Notes: generated by a model from the sequence alone, not told the origin. A stretch of 64,000 nt of DNA from Melaminivora suipulveris (GCF_003008575.1 NZ_CP027667.1:562501-626500), one strand, 5' to 3'. Counted from the stretch's first letter, positions 32,108 through 43,185 are shown. Made by a program: numbers and translations.

Positions 32108-32818
32108 ATGACCGAAGCTGCCGCCCCCTCTATTCACAACGCCCATCCCGTCGTCTACGGCACCGAGGACGTGCTGGTCTCGCTGTGCAACTCCGTCACA
32201 CGCGTGCTGTCGGTGGCGGCGCAGGGGCCGGTGCACTACTCCGGCATGGTGCAGCGCATCACCAAGACCTGCCTGAAGCCCGACATCGGCTGCTTCGTGC
32301 TCTTCAACGGCGGGTTTTCGGGACTGGTGATCATCAATTTTTCTGCCGCCGCGGCCATGGAGATCTACCAGCGCTACATGCTCAGCATGGGCATGGCGCG
32401 CGAGGAGCTGGCGACCTCATTCACCTCCGAGGAAGTGGGCAACGTCATGGGCGAGCTGATGAACCAGGTGGTGGGCGACTTCACCGGCAAGGTGCGCCGC
32501 GAGCTGCAGACGCACATCACCCAGAACCAGCCCAAGATGCTGGCGCTGACCCAGCAGGTGGTGCTGAGCGTGGACGCCAACCTGGACCAGCCCGAGGCGC
32601 GCCGCGTCACCTTCTACACCGCCAGCAACAACATCTTCTATCTGGAGCTGGCCATCGACCACACCCAGTTCGTGAAGTTGTTCGACTTCGAGCCGCAGGA
32701 GGCGCCGGACCCCGATGCGGTGATGGCCCAGGTCGCCGGCAGCGCTGCGGCGCAGCCCGCGCCGCCAGCGCAGCCGGACGGCGATACCGACGCCCTGCTC
32801 AGGTCACTGGGCATGTGA
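32108..32818 (+). CDS. DUF3334 family protein with CheX-like signature
   Basis: 236 residues, probably DUF3334. Residues 116-123 read ELMNQVVG, matching the E-x2-N-x3-G signature of CheC/CheX/FliY phosphatases. The hydrophobic strands around it (CFVLFNGGFSGLVIINFS) fit a CheX-like fold. The C-terminus is an Ala/Pro linker ending DALLRSLGM. A CheY-P phosphatase-like or signalling role is inference; no chemotaxis genes are near. It is divergent from yceI. Confidence 0.75.
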   Translation: MTEAAAPSIHNAHPVVYGTEDVLVSLCNSVTRVLSVAAQGPVHYSGMVQRITKTCLKPDIGCFVLFNGGFSGLVIINFSAAAAMEIYQRYMLSMGMAREELATSFTSEEVGNVMGELMNQVVGDFTGKVRRELQTHITQNQPKMLALTQQVVLSVDANLDQPEARRVTFYTASNNIFYLELAIDHTQFVKLFDFEPQEAPDPDAVMAQVAGSAAAQPAPPAQPDGDTDALLRSLGM

Positions 32819-32922
32819 GCCCCGCGCCAGGCACCCTCGCAAGCGCAGCACGCTCCTACGCCACTGCCTGGGCCTGGCCGACAGTGCCGCGGCCCTTCGT
32901 GTCTACCCTGCAAGTGTTCTTA

Positions 32923-33188
32923 GAGCCTGTTCATGATCTTTTCATCCTGCCCGTTGCCCCGCCTGGGGCCCAGGTGCAAGAAGCAAAGCGCAGGCGGGCT
33001 GGTGGCCCGGCGAGCATTTGCGACGCCGCAGATGGACCCCAGGCGGGGCAACCCTTCGGGCAAGGCAGCAAACGGCCGCAGCCGGCGTTGCCCGCCTTAC
33101 CCAGGCCGCCAGCATGGGCTGCGGCAGGCGCCTTGGCTGCGGCCGTTTGCTGCCTTGCGGGCAGGATGAAAAGATCATGAACAGGCTC
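32923..33188. mobile_element. MITE-like element with 31-bp perfect terminal inverted repeats
   Basis: Both ends carry the same 31-bp sequence, inverted, starting GAGCCTGTTCATGATCTTTT (32923-32953 and 33158-33188), flanked on each side by TTA, a likely 3-bp target duplication. Inside are two more long inverted pairs: 32954-32968 with 33037-33051 (TTGCCCCGCCTGGGG) and 33060-33083 with 33135-33158 (24 bp). The element can therefore fold as a three-way junction. No transposase. A 3-bp TNA duplication suggests mobilisation by an IS5-group transposase elsewhere (inference). It accounts for most of the 400-bp gap before the next gene; 32819-32919 holds nothing I recognise. Confidence 0.8.
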
Positions 33189-33218
33189 TTAGCCCATCCG
33201 ACACGCAAGGAGACGCAC

Positions 33219-33545
33219 ATGCCGCAATCTGCCTGGAGCGCCAAGCGCGAGCGCCAGTACGAGCACATCAAGGAAAGCGCCGAAAAGCGCGGCAAGAGTG
33301 AAAAACGCGCCGAGGAGATCGCCGCGCGCACCGTGAACAAGGAGCGCGCCCAGCACGGCGAAGCCAAGACCGCCAACCCCAAGACCGTCAAGGACACGCC
33401 CGCGCCGGTGCGTGGCGGCCACCGCTCGCACAGCGGCGCCCAGGGCCGCACGCGCGAGCAGCTCTATGAAGAAGCAAAGCGCAAGAACATCCATGGCCGC
33501 TCGAAGATGAACAAGGCGCAGCTGCAGCGCGCCGTGGACGGCTGA
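33219..33545 (+). CDS. Small basic protein, Rho-N/plasmid-stabilization-like
   Basis: 108 residues, strongly charged. The N-terminal part is SAWSAKRERQYEHIKESAEK with EEIAARTVNKERAQHGE. The middle is Gly/Arg/Ser-rich, and the C-terminus TREQLYEEAKRKNIHGRSKM plus NKAQLQRAV resembles the Rho-termination-factor N-terminal helix-extended-loop-helix motif. Similar proteins are often annotated plasmid stabilization protein; actual function unknown. RBS AAGGAG precedes ATG 33219. The MITE-like element ends 31 bp upstream, within its likely promoter region. Confidence 0.8.
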   Translation: MPQSAWSAKRERQYEHIKESAEKRGKSEKRAEEIAARTVNKERAQHGEAKTANPKTVKDTPAPVRGGHRSHSGAQGRTREQLYEEAKRKNIHGRSKMNKAQLQRAVDG

Positions 33546-33571
33546 AGCCTCGCGCGGCGCGCGGGCACGCT

Positions 33572-33577
33572 TACAAT
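33572..33577 (+). promoter_or_regulatory. Probable -10 box of tRNA-Ser
   Basis: TACAAT lies 12 bp before the mature tRNA 5' end, an appropriate distance for a -10 element. No convincing -35 hexamer is visible at 16-18 bp upstream in the GC-rich sequence. Confidence 0.35.
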
Positions 33578-33589
33578 CCCGCGCGGCCC

Positions 33590-33677
33590 GGAGGCTTGGG
33601 TGAGTGGTTTAAACCAGCAGTCTTGAAAACTGCCGACGGGCGACCGTCCGTGAGTTCGAATCTCACAGCCTCCGCCA
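33590..33677 (+). tRNA. tRNA-Ser (anticodon TGA)
   Basis: 88 nt including an encoded CCA. The acceptor stem GGAGGCT pairs with AGCCTCC followed by discriminator G and CCA. The D-arm is GTGAGTGGTTTAAACC. The anticodon loop CTTGAAA carries TGA. The long variable arm (CGACGGGCGACCGTCCG) is typical of class II tRNA-Ser, and the T-arm is GTGAGTTCGAATCTCAC. Reads UCN codons (UCA best). Its 3' end merges into a CAGGAGC/GCTCCTG hairpin at 33676-33701. Confidence 0.97.
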
Positions 33678-33824
33678 GGAGCTTGGAGCGAGCCGCTCCT
33701 GCCTCCCCTACCGCGCAGGCCCCTTTCACGTATTCCACAACTGACAGCCTGGCCTGACGCCCTTGCGTGGCGCAGGGATGTGCAGCATCTGACGTGGATT
33801 GCCGGCGCACTTATCCAGAGCGCC

Positions 33825-34946
33825 ATGGCAGGCAGCGACAACAACTTCATGCTACGGGCGCTGGAACGCGCCGCCGCAGCGCTTTTTCGTTCCAGCCCCA
33901 ATCCGCGCGTGGGCTGCGTTCTGGTTTCCCCGACAGGGCAAGTGATCGGGGAAGGCAGCACCCAGGCGGCGGGCAGCGCCCACGCCGAGGTCATGGCCTT
34001 GCGCGATGCCGCAAGCCGCGGGCACGCCACCCAGGGCGCGACGGCGTACGTGACGCTGGAGCCCTGCTCGCACCAGGGGCGCACGGGCCCTTGCTGCGAC
34101 GCGCTGCGCGAAGCCGGCATCGCCCGCGTGGTAGCGGCGACGGCCGACCCCAACCCGCTGGTGGCGGGCCGCGGCATCGAGCGGCTGCGCGCGGCCGGCG
34201 TGGACGTACAGGTTGGCCCCTGCGCCGCCCAGGCGCGCGAACTCAATCTGGGTTTTTTCAGCCGCATGCAGCGCGGCCAGCCCTGGGTGCGCCTGAAGGC
34301 CGCTACCTCGCTCGACGGCGCAACCGCGCTGGCCAACGGCGCCAGCCAGTGGATCACCTCCGCCCAGGCACGCGCCGATGGCCATGCCTGGCGCGCGCGC
34401 GCCTGCGCGGTGCTGACGGGCATCGGCACGGTGCTCGAAGACGACCCACGCCTGGACGCGCGCGAGGTGGCCACGCCACGCCAGCCGCGCCTGGTGGTGC
34501 TCGACAGCCGCCTGCGGACGCCGCCCGGCGCGCGGCTGTTCGAGGTACCGGACCGGGAGGTACTGATCGCTACCACGGAGGCAGCATTCGCATCCCCGCA
34601 GCGTGCGCGGCTGGAGGAACGCGGCGCCATGGTCGTGCCGCTGCCCGCTCACGAGGATCAGGTGGATCTGACGGCCCTGCTGCGCATGCTGGCTGACCGC
34701 GGCGTCAACGAGTTGCATGTCGAGGCCGGCGCCCGCCTCAATGGCGCGCTGTTGCGCCAGGGCCTGGTGGACGAGCTGCTGCTGTACCTGGCGCCCAAGC
34801 TGCTGGGCAGCGGCGCGCGCGGCCTGTCCGACTGGGGGCCGCTGGACACGCTGGCGCAGGGCGTGGAGCTGCAGCTGCGCGAGGTGGCGCAGGTCGGCCC
34901 TGATCTGCGACTGCTGGCCCGCGTGGCGGGACGGGACGAATTCTGA
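33825..34946 (+). CDS. ribD: Bifunctional riboflavin deaminase/reductase RibD
   Basis: Two successive steps of riboflavin synthesis: deamination then NADPH reduction of the pyrimidine intermediate. 373 residues. N-terminal CMP/dCMP-deaminase-type zinc domain with SAHAEVMAL and EPCSHQGRTGPCC. C-terminal reductase domain from VRLKAATSLDGATALANG, with VLTGIGTVLEDDPRL and a C-terminal VDELLLYLAPKLLG. ATG 33825 is preferred. No FMN riboswitch is recognisable in the 147 bp between tRNA-Ser and the start. Confidence 0.95.
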   Translation: MAGSDNNFMLRALERAAAALFRSSPNPRVGCVLVSPTGQVIGEGSTQAAGSAHAEVMALRDAASRGHATQGATAYVTLEPCSHQGRTGPCCDALREAGIARVVAATADPNPLVAGRGIERLRAAGVDVQVGPCAAQARELNLGFFSRMQRGQPWVRLKAATSLDGATALANGASQWITSAQARADGHAWRARACAVLTGIGTVLEDDPRLDAREVATPRQPRLVVLDSRLRTPPGARLFEVPDREVLIATTEAAFASPQRARLEERGAMVVPLPAHEDQVDLTALLRMLADRGVNELHVEAGARLNGALLRQGLVDELLLYLAPKLLGSGARGLSDWGPLDTLAQGVELQLREVAQVGPDLRLLARVAGRDEF

Positions 34947-34987
34947 AGCCGCGCCGCCCACCAGGGCGCGCGTTTCCGTCCGACGCG

Positions 34988-35016
34988 GCCGGCGTCACGT
35001 CAAGGCTATAAATTTG
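34988..35016. repeat. Truncated copy of dispersed repeat
   Basis: GCCGGCGT, GTCAAGGCTATAAAT on the plus strand. It matches the central part of the copy at 50501-50568 (GCCGGCGTATATCAAG, GGCTATAAAT) but lacks the flanking GGCC/TTTTT arm. Located between ribD and the PLD-family gene. Confidence 0.4.
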
Positions 35017-35054
35017 CCAACTGTTGCAGCACGCCCTGGCGCCCCCCTCCTCTC

Positions 35055-36935
35055 ATGTCCACCCATTCCGCCAAGCGCGTCCCGCGCCTTTTTGCTCTGC
35101 TGCCGCGCGCGCTGGGCGCGCTCACCCTGGCGCTCGCGGCCAGCAGTTGTGGCGGCCTGCCGCAGGATGTCGACCGGCCCATTTCGCACGCCATCGACGT
35201 CGCGCGCGAGCCCACGGCACTGTCCGCGCTGGTGCAGCGCCAGCGCGCCGCCGCGGGCGCGCGGCCCAACTCGGGCTTCGTGCTGCTCAGCGGCGCGCAG
35301 GACGCCTACGGCGCGCGCCTGGCGCTGGTGCAGGCGGCGCAAAAGACGCTGGATCTGCAGTACTACGCCATTCACGCCGACGAGAGCTCGGCGCGCCTGC
35401 TGCGCGGCGTGGTGCGCGCGGCGCGACGCGGCGTGCGCGTGCGCATCCTGCTGGACGACTTCCACAGCACCGGCCGCAACGCCCTGGTCATGGCGCTGGC
35501 GTTCGAGCCCAACATCGAGATGCGCATGTTCAATCCGGTGGCCGGGCCGCGCGCGTCCATGCTGGGGCGAGTGTGGGGCTCGCTGACCGATTTCTCGCGC
35601 GTGCAGCAGCGCATGCACAACAAGCTGTTCATTGCCGACAACGTCATGGGCGTGACCGGTGGGCGCAACCTGGGCGACGCCTATTTCGGCCAGGGCGGTG
35701 CGGAGAATTTCGTCGACCTGGACGTGCTCGCCGCCGGGCCGGTCGTGGCCGATATGTCGGCCAGCTTCGACAGCTACTGGAACAACCCGCGCGCCTACCC
35801 CGTGCAGTCGCTGATCTCCAGCGAGGAGCTCGAACAGCTGCGCGCGCAGCTGCAAACGGATGCGCAGCAGCAGGAGGAAAAGCCCGACAGCGAGCCGCCA
35901 CCGCCGGAACTGGTTCCCCCGGACAAGCAGACGGCGACGGCAAGCACGGACAAGGCGACAGCGACAGGCGAAAAGCGCGCCTGGGATCTGCAACCCGCCA
36001 ACATCGACCGCGCGCGCCTGATCTGGGCGCCGGCCATTCTGTTGGCCGACGCACCCGGAAAAATCGCGCTGAACGCCGCCGAGGCTTCTTCGTCTCTCGC
36101 TCCCTCCGCCGCACAGGAGCAGCAGCCGCCGTCTTCTGCGCCACTCGGCAAGCCTAGAAGCAGCGCCAGCCAGCCGACGGTGGCGCCTGTCGCTCCAGCG
36201 TCATCGCCGCTGCGCAACCCGGCCGCCCAGGCCGCAAGCGAGGGCGAGACCGTGGTCGACGGCCTGCTGAACCTGATGGAGCACACGCAGCGCGAGCTGC
36301 TCATCATCTCGCCCTACTTCGTACCGGGCGAGGACATGCTGCGCGCCTTCGCCGCCGCCCGGGCGCGCGGCGTGCGCCTGCGCATCCTGACCAATTCGCT
36401 GGCGTCCAACGACGCGCCCATTGCCCACGTCGGCTACGCGCGCCACCGCCAGGCGCTGCTGGACATGGGCGTGGAGCTTTACGAACTGCGCAGCGAGCAG
36501 GCCGGGCTGCGCTCGGCCTTCGGCGATTCAGGCGCAGGCGCGCCGCCCAAGAGCGGCAGCAATCCGGGCAATGCGGGGGTTTCGGGCAGCGCCACGGGCG
36601 CGTCGCGCTCCATGCTGCACTCCAAGGCCATGGTGCTCGACCAGCGCCTGCTGGTCGTGGGCTCGATGAACCTGGATTTGCGCTCGCAGTTGCAGAACAC
36701 CGAAGTCGCCCTGCTGATCGGCAGCACGGTCCTGGCCAAGCAGGCGGCGCGCCAGATCGACAACACCATGCGCCGCGGCTCCTGGCATGTGGTGCGCGAC
36801 GCCGACGGCGCGCTGGTCTGGAAGGCGCCCGAGGGCAGCGGCCTGGCCGACGCCGACGCCGACCCGGACACCAGCTTCGGCCTGCGGCTGATCCTCAGGC
36901 TGCTCGGGCCATTGGCACCGGATCGGCTGCTGTAG
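35055..36935 (+). CDS. Phospholipase D / cardiolipin synthase-like protein
   Basis: 626 residues with two HKD catalytic motifs: HNKLFIADNVMGVTGGRN from His188 and HSKAMVLDQRLLVVGSMN from His522. The second motif is typical of ClsC/YmdC-type cardiolipin synthases. The N-terminus has an export-type hydrophobic segment ending SSCGG, a weak lipobox. Between the catalytic halves, residues about 270-395 form a Pro/Ala/Ser/Gln-rich low-complexity insertion absent from standard ClsC. Predicted membrane-associated phosphatidyl transfer. The 3' end overlaps convergent dusC by 41 bp. Confidence 0.88.
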   Translation: MSTHSAKRVPRLFALLPRALGALTLALAASSCGGLPQDVDRPISHAIDVAREPTALSALVQRQRAAAGARPNSGFVLLSGAQDAYGARLALVQAAQKTLDLQYYAIHADESSARLLRGVVRAARRGVRVRILLDDFHSTGRNALVMALAFEPNIEMRMFNPVAGPRASMLGRVWGSLTDFSRVQQRMHNKLFIADNVMGVTGGRNLGDAYFGQGGAENFVDLDVLAAGPVVADMSASFDSYWNNPRAYPVQSLISSEELEQLRAQLQTDAQQQEEKPDSEPPPPELVPPDKQTATASTDKATATGEKRAWDLQPANIDRARLIWAPAILLADAPGKIALNAAEASSSLAPSAAQEQQPPSSAPLGKPRSSASQPTVAPVAPASSPLRNPAAQAASEGETVVDGLLNLMEHTQRELLIISPYFVPGEDMLRAFAAARARGVRLRILTNSLASNDAPIAHVGYARHRQALLDMGVELYELRSEQAGLRSAFGDSGAGAPPKSGSNPGNAGVSGSATGASRSMLHSKAMVLDQRLLVVGSMNLDLRSQLQNTEVALLIGSTVLAKQAARQIDNTMRRGSWHVVRDADGALVWKAPEGSGLADADADPDTSFGLRLILRLLGPLAPDRLL

Positions 36936-37899
36936 CGGCCACCCGGCGCGCCAGCCACTGCGTGATCGCCCGCTGGTCGGTCATCACGCGCACTTCGTCG
37001 AACGCCTGCTGCGCCTGCGGGTAGCGCCGGCGCAGCAGGTTCAGCCACTGCTTGAGCCGGCCGGCGCGCTGGCCGGGCTCCAGGTCCTCGCAGACCATCT
37101 GCCAAAAGCGCGCCAGGTGCGGCGCCAGCGCGCTCCACGGCAGCAGCGGCGCGGCGCCGTGCTCCTCGTGCGGTTGCTCATCGGCGCGGCGCAGCGCCAG
37201 CGCCAGGCCGGGGTCGGCCACCATGCCGCGCCCCAGCATCAGCGCGTCGCAGCCACTTTCTGCGCGGCAGCGCTGCGCGTCCTGCACGGTCCAGATCTCG
37301 CCGTTGGCGACCAGCGGCACGCGCAGCGCCTGGCGCAGCGGCGTGATCTGCTCCCAGTACGCCGGCGGCCGGTAACCGTCGGCCTTGGTGCGGGCGTGCA
37401 CGACGATCTCGCAGGCGCCGCCGTCCTGCATGGCCAGGGCGCAGTCCAGCGCCTGGCTGGCGTCGTCGTAGCCCAGGCGCATCTTGGCCGAGACCGGCAG
37501 GTGCGCCGGCACGGCGCGGCGCACGGCCGCGACCACGGCGGCGATGCGCTCGGGCTCGCGCAGCAGCGAGGCGCCGCCGCCGTGGCGGTTCACGGTGCGG
37601 GCCGGGCAGCCGAAGTTCAGGTCGATCCCTTCAGGCCCAAGCTGCGCCAGGCGCGCGGCGTTGTCGGCCATGCTGGCCGGGTCGGAGCCGAGCAGCTGCG
37701 CGCGCACCGGCACGCCGGCCAGCGTACGCCCGCCGTTACGCAACTCGGGCAGGTAGCGAAAGAACACCCGGTCCGGCAGCAGCGAGCCGCTGACGCGGAT
37801 GAACTCACCCACGCAACGATCGACCCCACCGACGCGCGTGAGCACGTCGCGCAGGACGAAGTCGAGCAGCCCCTCCATGGGAGCCAGCAGCAGCGTCAT
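36895..37899 (-). CDS. dusC: tRNA-dihydrouridine(16) synthase DusC
   Basis: FMN/NADPH-dependent enzyme that reduces U16 of tRNA. 334 residues: LLAPMEGLLDFVLRDVLT at the N-terminus (DusC-specific MEG), catalytic Cys98 in GIDLNFGCPARTVNRHGGG, VHARTKADGYRPPA, and the FMN-phosphate loop ANGEIWTVQDA. ATG 37899. The last 41 bp run under the 3' end of the opposite-strand PLD gene. Confidence 0.95.
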   Translation of the reverse strand: MTLLLAPMEGLLDFVLRDVLTRVGGVDRCVGEFIRVSGSLLPDRVFFRYLPELRNGGRTLAGVPVRAQLLGSDPASMADNAARLAQLGPEGIDLNFGCPARTVNRHGGGASLLREPERIAAVVAAVRRAVPAHLPVSAKMRLGYDDASQALDCALAMQDGGACEIVVHARTKADGYRPPAYWEQITPLRQALRVPLVANGEIWTVQDAQRCRAESGCDALMLGRGMVADPGLALALRRADEQPHEEHGAAPLLPWSALAPHLARFWQMVCEDLEPGQRAGRLKQWLNLLRRRYPQAQQAFDEVRVMTDQRAITQWLARRVAATAADPVPMARAA

Positions 37900-37918
37900 G
37901 CGCGGCGCCGCAGGGCGA

Positions 37919-37982
37919 AAATCAAGCCAAAACGGCCTTTAGTCGGCGTGAAACAAGCGTGTATAGCTATTGTTTTCATAGC
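37919..37982. repeat. Dispersed ~65-bp repeat between GNAT gene and dusC
   Basis: Clear copy, same orientation as 10621-10686: TCAAGCCAAAACGGCCTTTAG, TCGGCGTGAAACAAGCG, AGCTATTGTTTTCATAGC. The last block is a stem-loop (GCTATGAAAACAATAGC on the other strand). Lies upstream of dusC, where it would be transcribed from any GNAT read-through. Confidence 0.85.
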
Positions 37983-38013
37983 GAATATGCTTGCCGTGGC
38001 CGCGACATGCCGT

Positions 38014-38535
38014 TCAGTTGAGCGGGCGCTTGAGGCGCACTTCCTCGATCTTCACGCCCCCGACGACGGCCGTCTTGGCGGTGGTCATCTCGCGCTTGAA
38101 GCCGGCGAGTTCGTGAAAGCGCAGCGCGCGCTCGTTGCGCAGCGGCACCCAGGCGGTGACCGTGGTGCAGCCCTCCTCGGCCAGGCCGTCGCGGGCGGCA
38201 TCCCACAGGGCCACGCCCACGCCCTGGCTCCAGTGGCTGGGGGCGGCGTAGATGGCCCAGATCTCGCCGGTGGTGGGGCGGGTTTTTTCGTCGCGCGAGC
38301 GATCGAAGCCGACGAAGCCGACGATCTTGTCGCCATCGACGGCCACCTGCACCTGCGGCTCACAATACTCGATGGCCTCGCGCCAGTAGGCCTGGCGCTT
38401 TTCCACCGACGACATGCTCTTCAGCTGGTCGTCCGGCAACAGGCCGCGGTAGGCCTCCAGCGCGGCAGTGGTGTGGACTTGGGCGATGGCCTTGGCATCG
38501 CGGAGAGTGGCAGGGCGAACCTGGATACTGGACAT
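38014..38535 (-). CDS. GNAT-family N-acetyltransferase
   Basis: 173 residues of the Gcn5-related acetyltransferase fold: MSSIQVRPATLRDAKAIAQV, IVGFVGFDRSRDE, GEIWAIYAAPSHWSQGVGVAL (acetyl-CoA-binding QGVG loop), VTAWVPLRNERALRFHELAGF. Substrate unknown. ATG 38535. The upstream 50 bp are unusually A/T-rich for this genome and probably hold the promoter; no clear RBS. Confidence 0.88.
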   Translation of the reverse strand: MSSIQVRPATLRDAKAIAQVHTTAALEAYRGLLPDDQLKSMSSVEKRQAYWREAIEYCEPQVQVAVDGDKIVGFVGFDRSRDEKTRPTTGEIWAIYAAPSHWSQGVGVALWDAARDGLAEEGCTTVTAWVPLRNERALRFHELAGFKREMTTAKTAVVGGVKIEEVRLKRPLN

Positions 38536-38693
38536 GGAAAAACGAAAACGGGTGACAAAGGGAAAACCCGCTATTTTTACGCAAACGAATACGAAAGCGC
38601 CAGGGGGGCGTTCATCCCGGCGGCCCGCATGCAATTGGCACGGCACATTTGCGCCTCCGCCCGCCATGCGCTATAGCGCGCGGAGCGCCTGGG

Positions 38694-40145
38694 TTACGGC
38701 AGCCGCCGCAGCAGCGCCATGACGCGCTCGAAGCGCGCGCCGTAGGGCGGGTACAGCAGGTGGCCCATGCTGAAGCGCGACTGCGACAGCACGCTCTTTT
38801 GGTGGCAAAAGCGCAGATAGCCCTGCTCGCCGTGGTAGGCGCCCCAGCCGCTGTCGCCCACACCGCCAAACGGCAGGTTCTCGTGGGCGATGTGCATCAG
38901 CGTGTCGTTGACCGTGACCCCGCCGCTCACCGTGCGGCGCAGCACGTCGTCGCGCGCGGCCTCGCTGCGGCCGAACCAGTACAGCGCCAGCGGCCGCGGA
39001 TGGGCGTTGATGTGGGCGATGGCGTCGTCCAGGCGCTCGTAGCCGAGCACAGGCAGCACCGGCCCGAAGATCTCCTCCTGCATCAGCTGCATGTCGCCCG
39101 TGGCGCCGAAGACCAGCACCGGCGCCATCTGCCGGCCAATGCCGTCGCCCAGACCCTGTGGCGGGCGCGGCGGGCTGCCGGGCACGGCCTGCATGACCTT
39201 GACCTGGGCGCCCAGGGTTTGCGCCTGCTGCAGCATGGTGCGCAGGCGGGCCAGATGGCGCGGCGTGATGATGGAGGCGTAGTCGGGGTTGCCCTCGAAG
39301 TACGGAAACAGCCGCGCCACGGCTTTTTGAAACGCCTCGGCAAAGGCCGCCTCGCTGCCGCGCGGCAGCAGCAGATAGTCGGGCGCGATGCAGGTCTGGC
39401 CGGCATTGAGCAGCTTGCCGTGGGCGATCTTGAGCGCAGCGTCCTGCAGGTCGCAGTCGGCGTCGATGATGCATGGGGACTTGCCGCCCAGCTCCAGCGT
39501 GGTCGGCGTCAGGTTGGCAGCGGCCGCCTGCGCGACCTTGCGGCCGACGGCGGTCGAGCCGGTGAAGACCAGGTGGTCGAAGGGCAGTGAAGCCACCAGC
39601 GCGGCGGTGGAGGCATCGCCCTGCACCACGGCGAACTCCTCGGGCGCGAAGAACTGCGCCACCAGTGCCGCCAGTTGCGCGGATGTGTGTGGGGTGAGCT
39701 CGCTGGGCTTGAGCAGCACGCGGTTGCCGGCGGCCAGCGCGCTCATGGCCGGAGCCAGGGCGAGCTGCACGGGGTAGTTCCACGGCGAGATCACGCCGAC
39801 CACGCCCAGAGGCTGGCGCTCGATCCGGCCGCGCGCGGGCTGCAGAGCCAGAGGCGTGCGCACCTTTTGCGGGCGGCTCCAGCGCACCAGATGGCGCAGC
39901 GTGTGCTTGAGCTGTGCGCGCAAGACGAAGAAGTCCGCCACTTCGGTCAGACGCGGTGAGCGCATGCCGAAATCGGCCTGCACGGCGGCGGCGAGGACCG
40001 GCGCGTGCTCGTCCAGCAGCTTGCCCAGGCGCAGCAGGCGCTCACGGCGCAGATGCAGCGGCGCATCGGGCTGCGCACGGGTGGCCGCGCGCTGGCGCTC
40101 GAAAAGGTCGCGGATGTCGTCGGGGGGAGTCATGCCGCGCATCAT
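38694..40145 (-). CDS. Coniferyl-aldehyde-dehydrogenase-type NAD(P) aldehyde dehydrogenase
   Basis: 483 residues of the ALDH superfamily, closest in character to CalB/coniferyl aldehyde dehydrogenases, which oxidise aromatic or long-chain aldehydes. It has the SPWNYPVQLALAPAMSALAAGN cofactor loop, FTGSTAVGRKVAQAA, catalytic Glu in TLELGGKSP, catalytic Cys in NAGQTCIAPDY, and the C-terminal NDTLMHIAHENLPFGGVGDSG. Start: ATG 40145, 40142 or 40133 (MMRGMTPP); no strong RBS separates them. Confidence 0.88.
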   Translation of the reverse strand: MMRGMTPPDDIRDLFERQRAATRAQPDAPLHLRRERLLRLGKLLDEHAPVLAAAVQADFGMRSPRLTEVADFFVLRAQLKHTLRHLVRWSRPQKVRTPLALQPARGRIERQPLGVVGVISPWNYPVQLALAPAMSALAAGNRVLLKPSELTPHTSAQLAALVAQFFAPEEFAVVQGDASTAALVASLPFDHLVFTGSTAVGRKVAQAAAANLTPTTLELGGKSPCIIDADCDLQDAALKIAHGKLLNAGQTCIAPDYLLLPRGSEAAFAEAFQKAVARLFPYFEGNPDYASIITPRHLARLRTMLQQAQTLGAQVKVMQAVPGSPPRPPQGLGDGIGRQMAPVLVFGATGDMQLMQEEIFGPVLPVLGYERLDDAIAHINAHPRPLALYWFGRSEAARDDVLRRTVSGGVTVNDTLMHIAHENLPFGGVGDSGWGAYHGEQGYLRFCHQKSVLSQSRFSMGHLLYPPYGARFERVMALLRRLP

Positions 40146-40165
40146 AGGCGCGGGCTGGGGTGCCC

Positions 40166-40474
40166 TTAGCGGACTTCCCGCACCTGCACGTCGGTCACGT
40201 CGGCCACCTCGCGCAGCCGGGCGCCGCCGGCACGCGCCGTGCCTGCGGCGTGCGCCGTCCAGCGCGCGGTACTGCGCGTGGCCTGGCTCCAGGCGCCGCG
40301 CGGATCGACGCGCATCCAGGGCGTGACGGGGCGGCCCGTCAGCCGCGCCCACGTCAGGCGCAGGCCCCAGGCCACAGCCAGCACGAAGGCCAGGGCCAGA
40401 ATGCTCAGGAACAGCACTGCGCCCATGGCCACCACCACCAGACGCAACATCCACCGGGTCAGCCCGGCCAGCAT
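40166..40474 (-). CDS. Small membrane protein of unknown function
   Basis: 102 residues: one long hydrophobic segment (about 8-38) followed by a basic region (LTWARLTGRPVTPWMRVDPRG) and an Ala/Thr/Arg-rich tail. No family recognised. ATG 40474 with AAGG about 12 bp upstream is chosen; the frame extends 45 bp further upstream. It lies between clpB and the ALDH gene on the same strand and could be co-transcribed with either. Confidence 0.6.
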   Translation of the reverse strand: MLAGLTRWMLRLVVVAMGAVLFLSILALAFVLAVAWGLRLTWARLTGRPVTPWMRVDPRGAWSQATRSTARWTAHAAGTARAGGARLREVADVTDVQVREVR

Positions 40475-40549
40475 GTCGTTCAAACCTTGCCCCTTTCTAG
40501 GCGGACGTGAGGGCGGCAAAACCGCCGCCTTGCCGTCCTATGGTAGGCC

Positions 40550-43159
<2,610 letters not shown>

Positions 43160-43185
43160 GGTGATGAAACCTCCAACTCATCGCT

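Noticed and set aside
32933..33180. Short open frames within the inverted-repeat element
   Set aside because: They run through the inverted repeats, have no RBS and show no transposase motifs; the element appears non-coding.
33678..33824. Possible FMN riboswitch upstream of ribD
   Set aside because: None of the conserved RFN-element helices or loop sequences are present. Only a short hairpin next to the tRNA end is seen.
40512..40529. GGCGGC-AAAACC-GCCGCC hairpin downstream of clpB
   Set aside because: A stable stem but no U-run on either strand, so not supported as a terminator.
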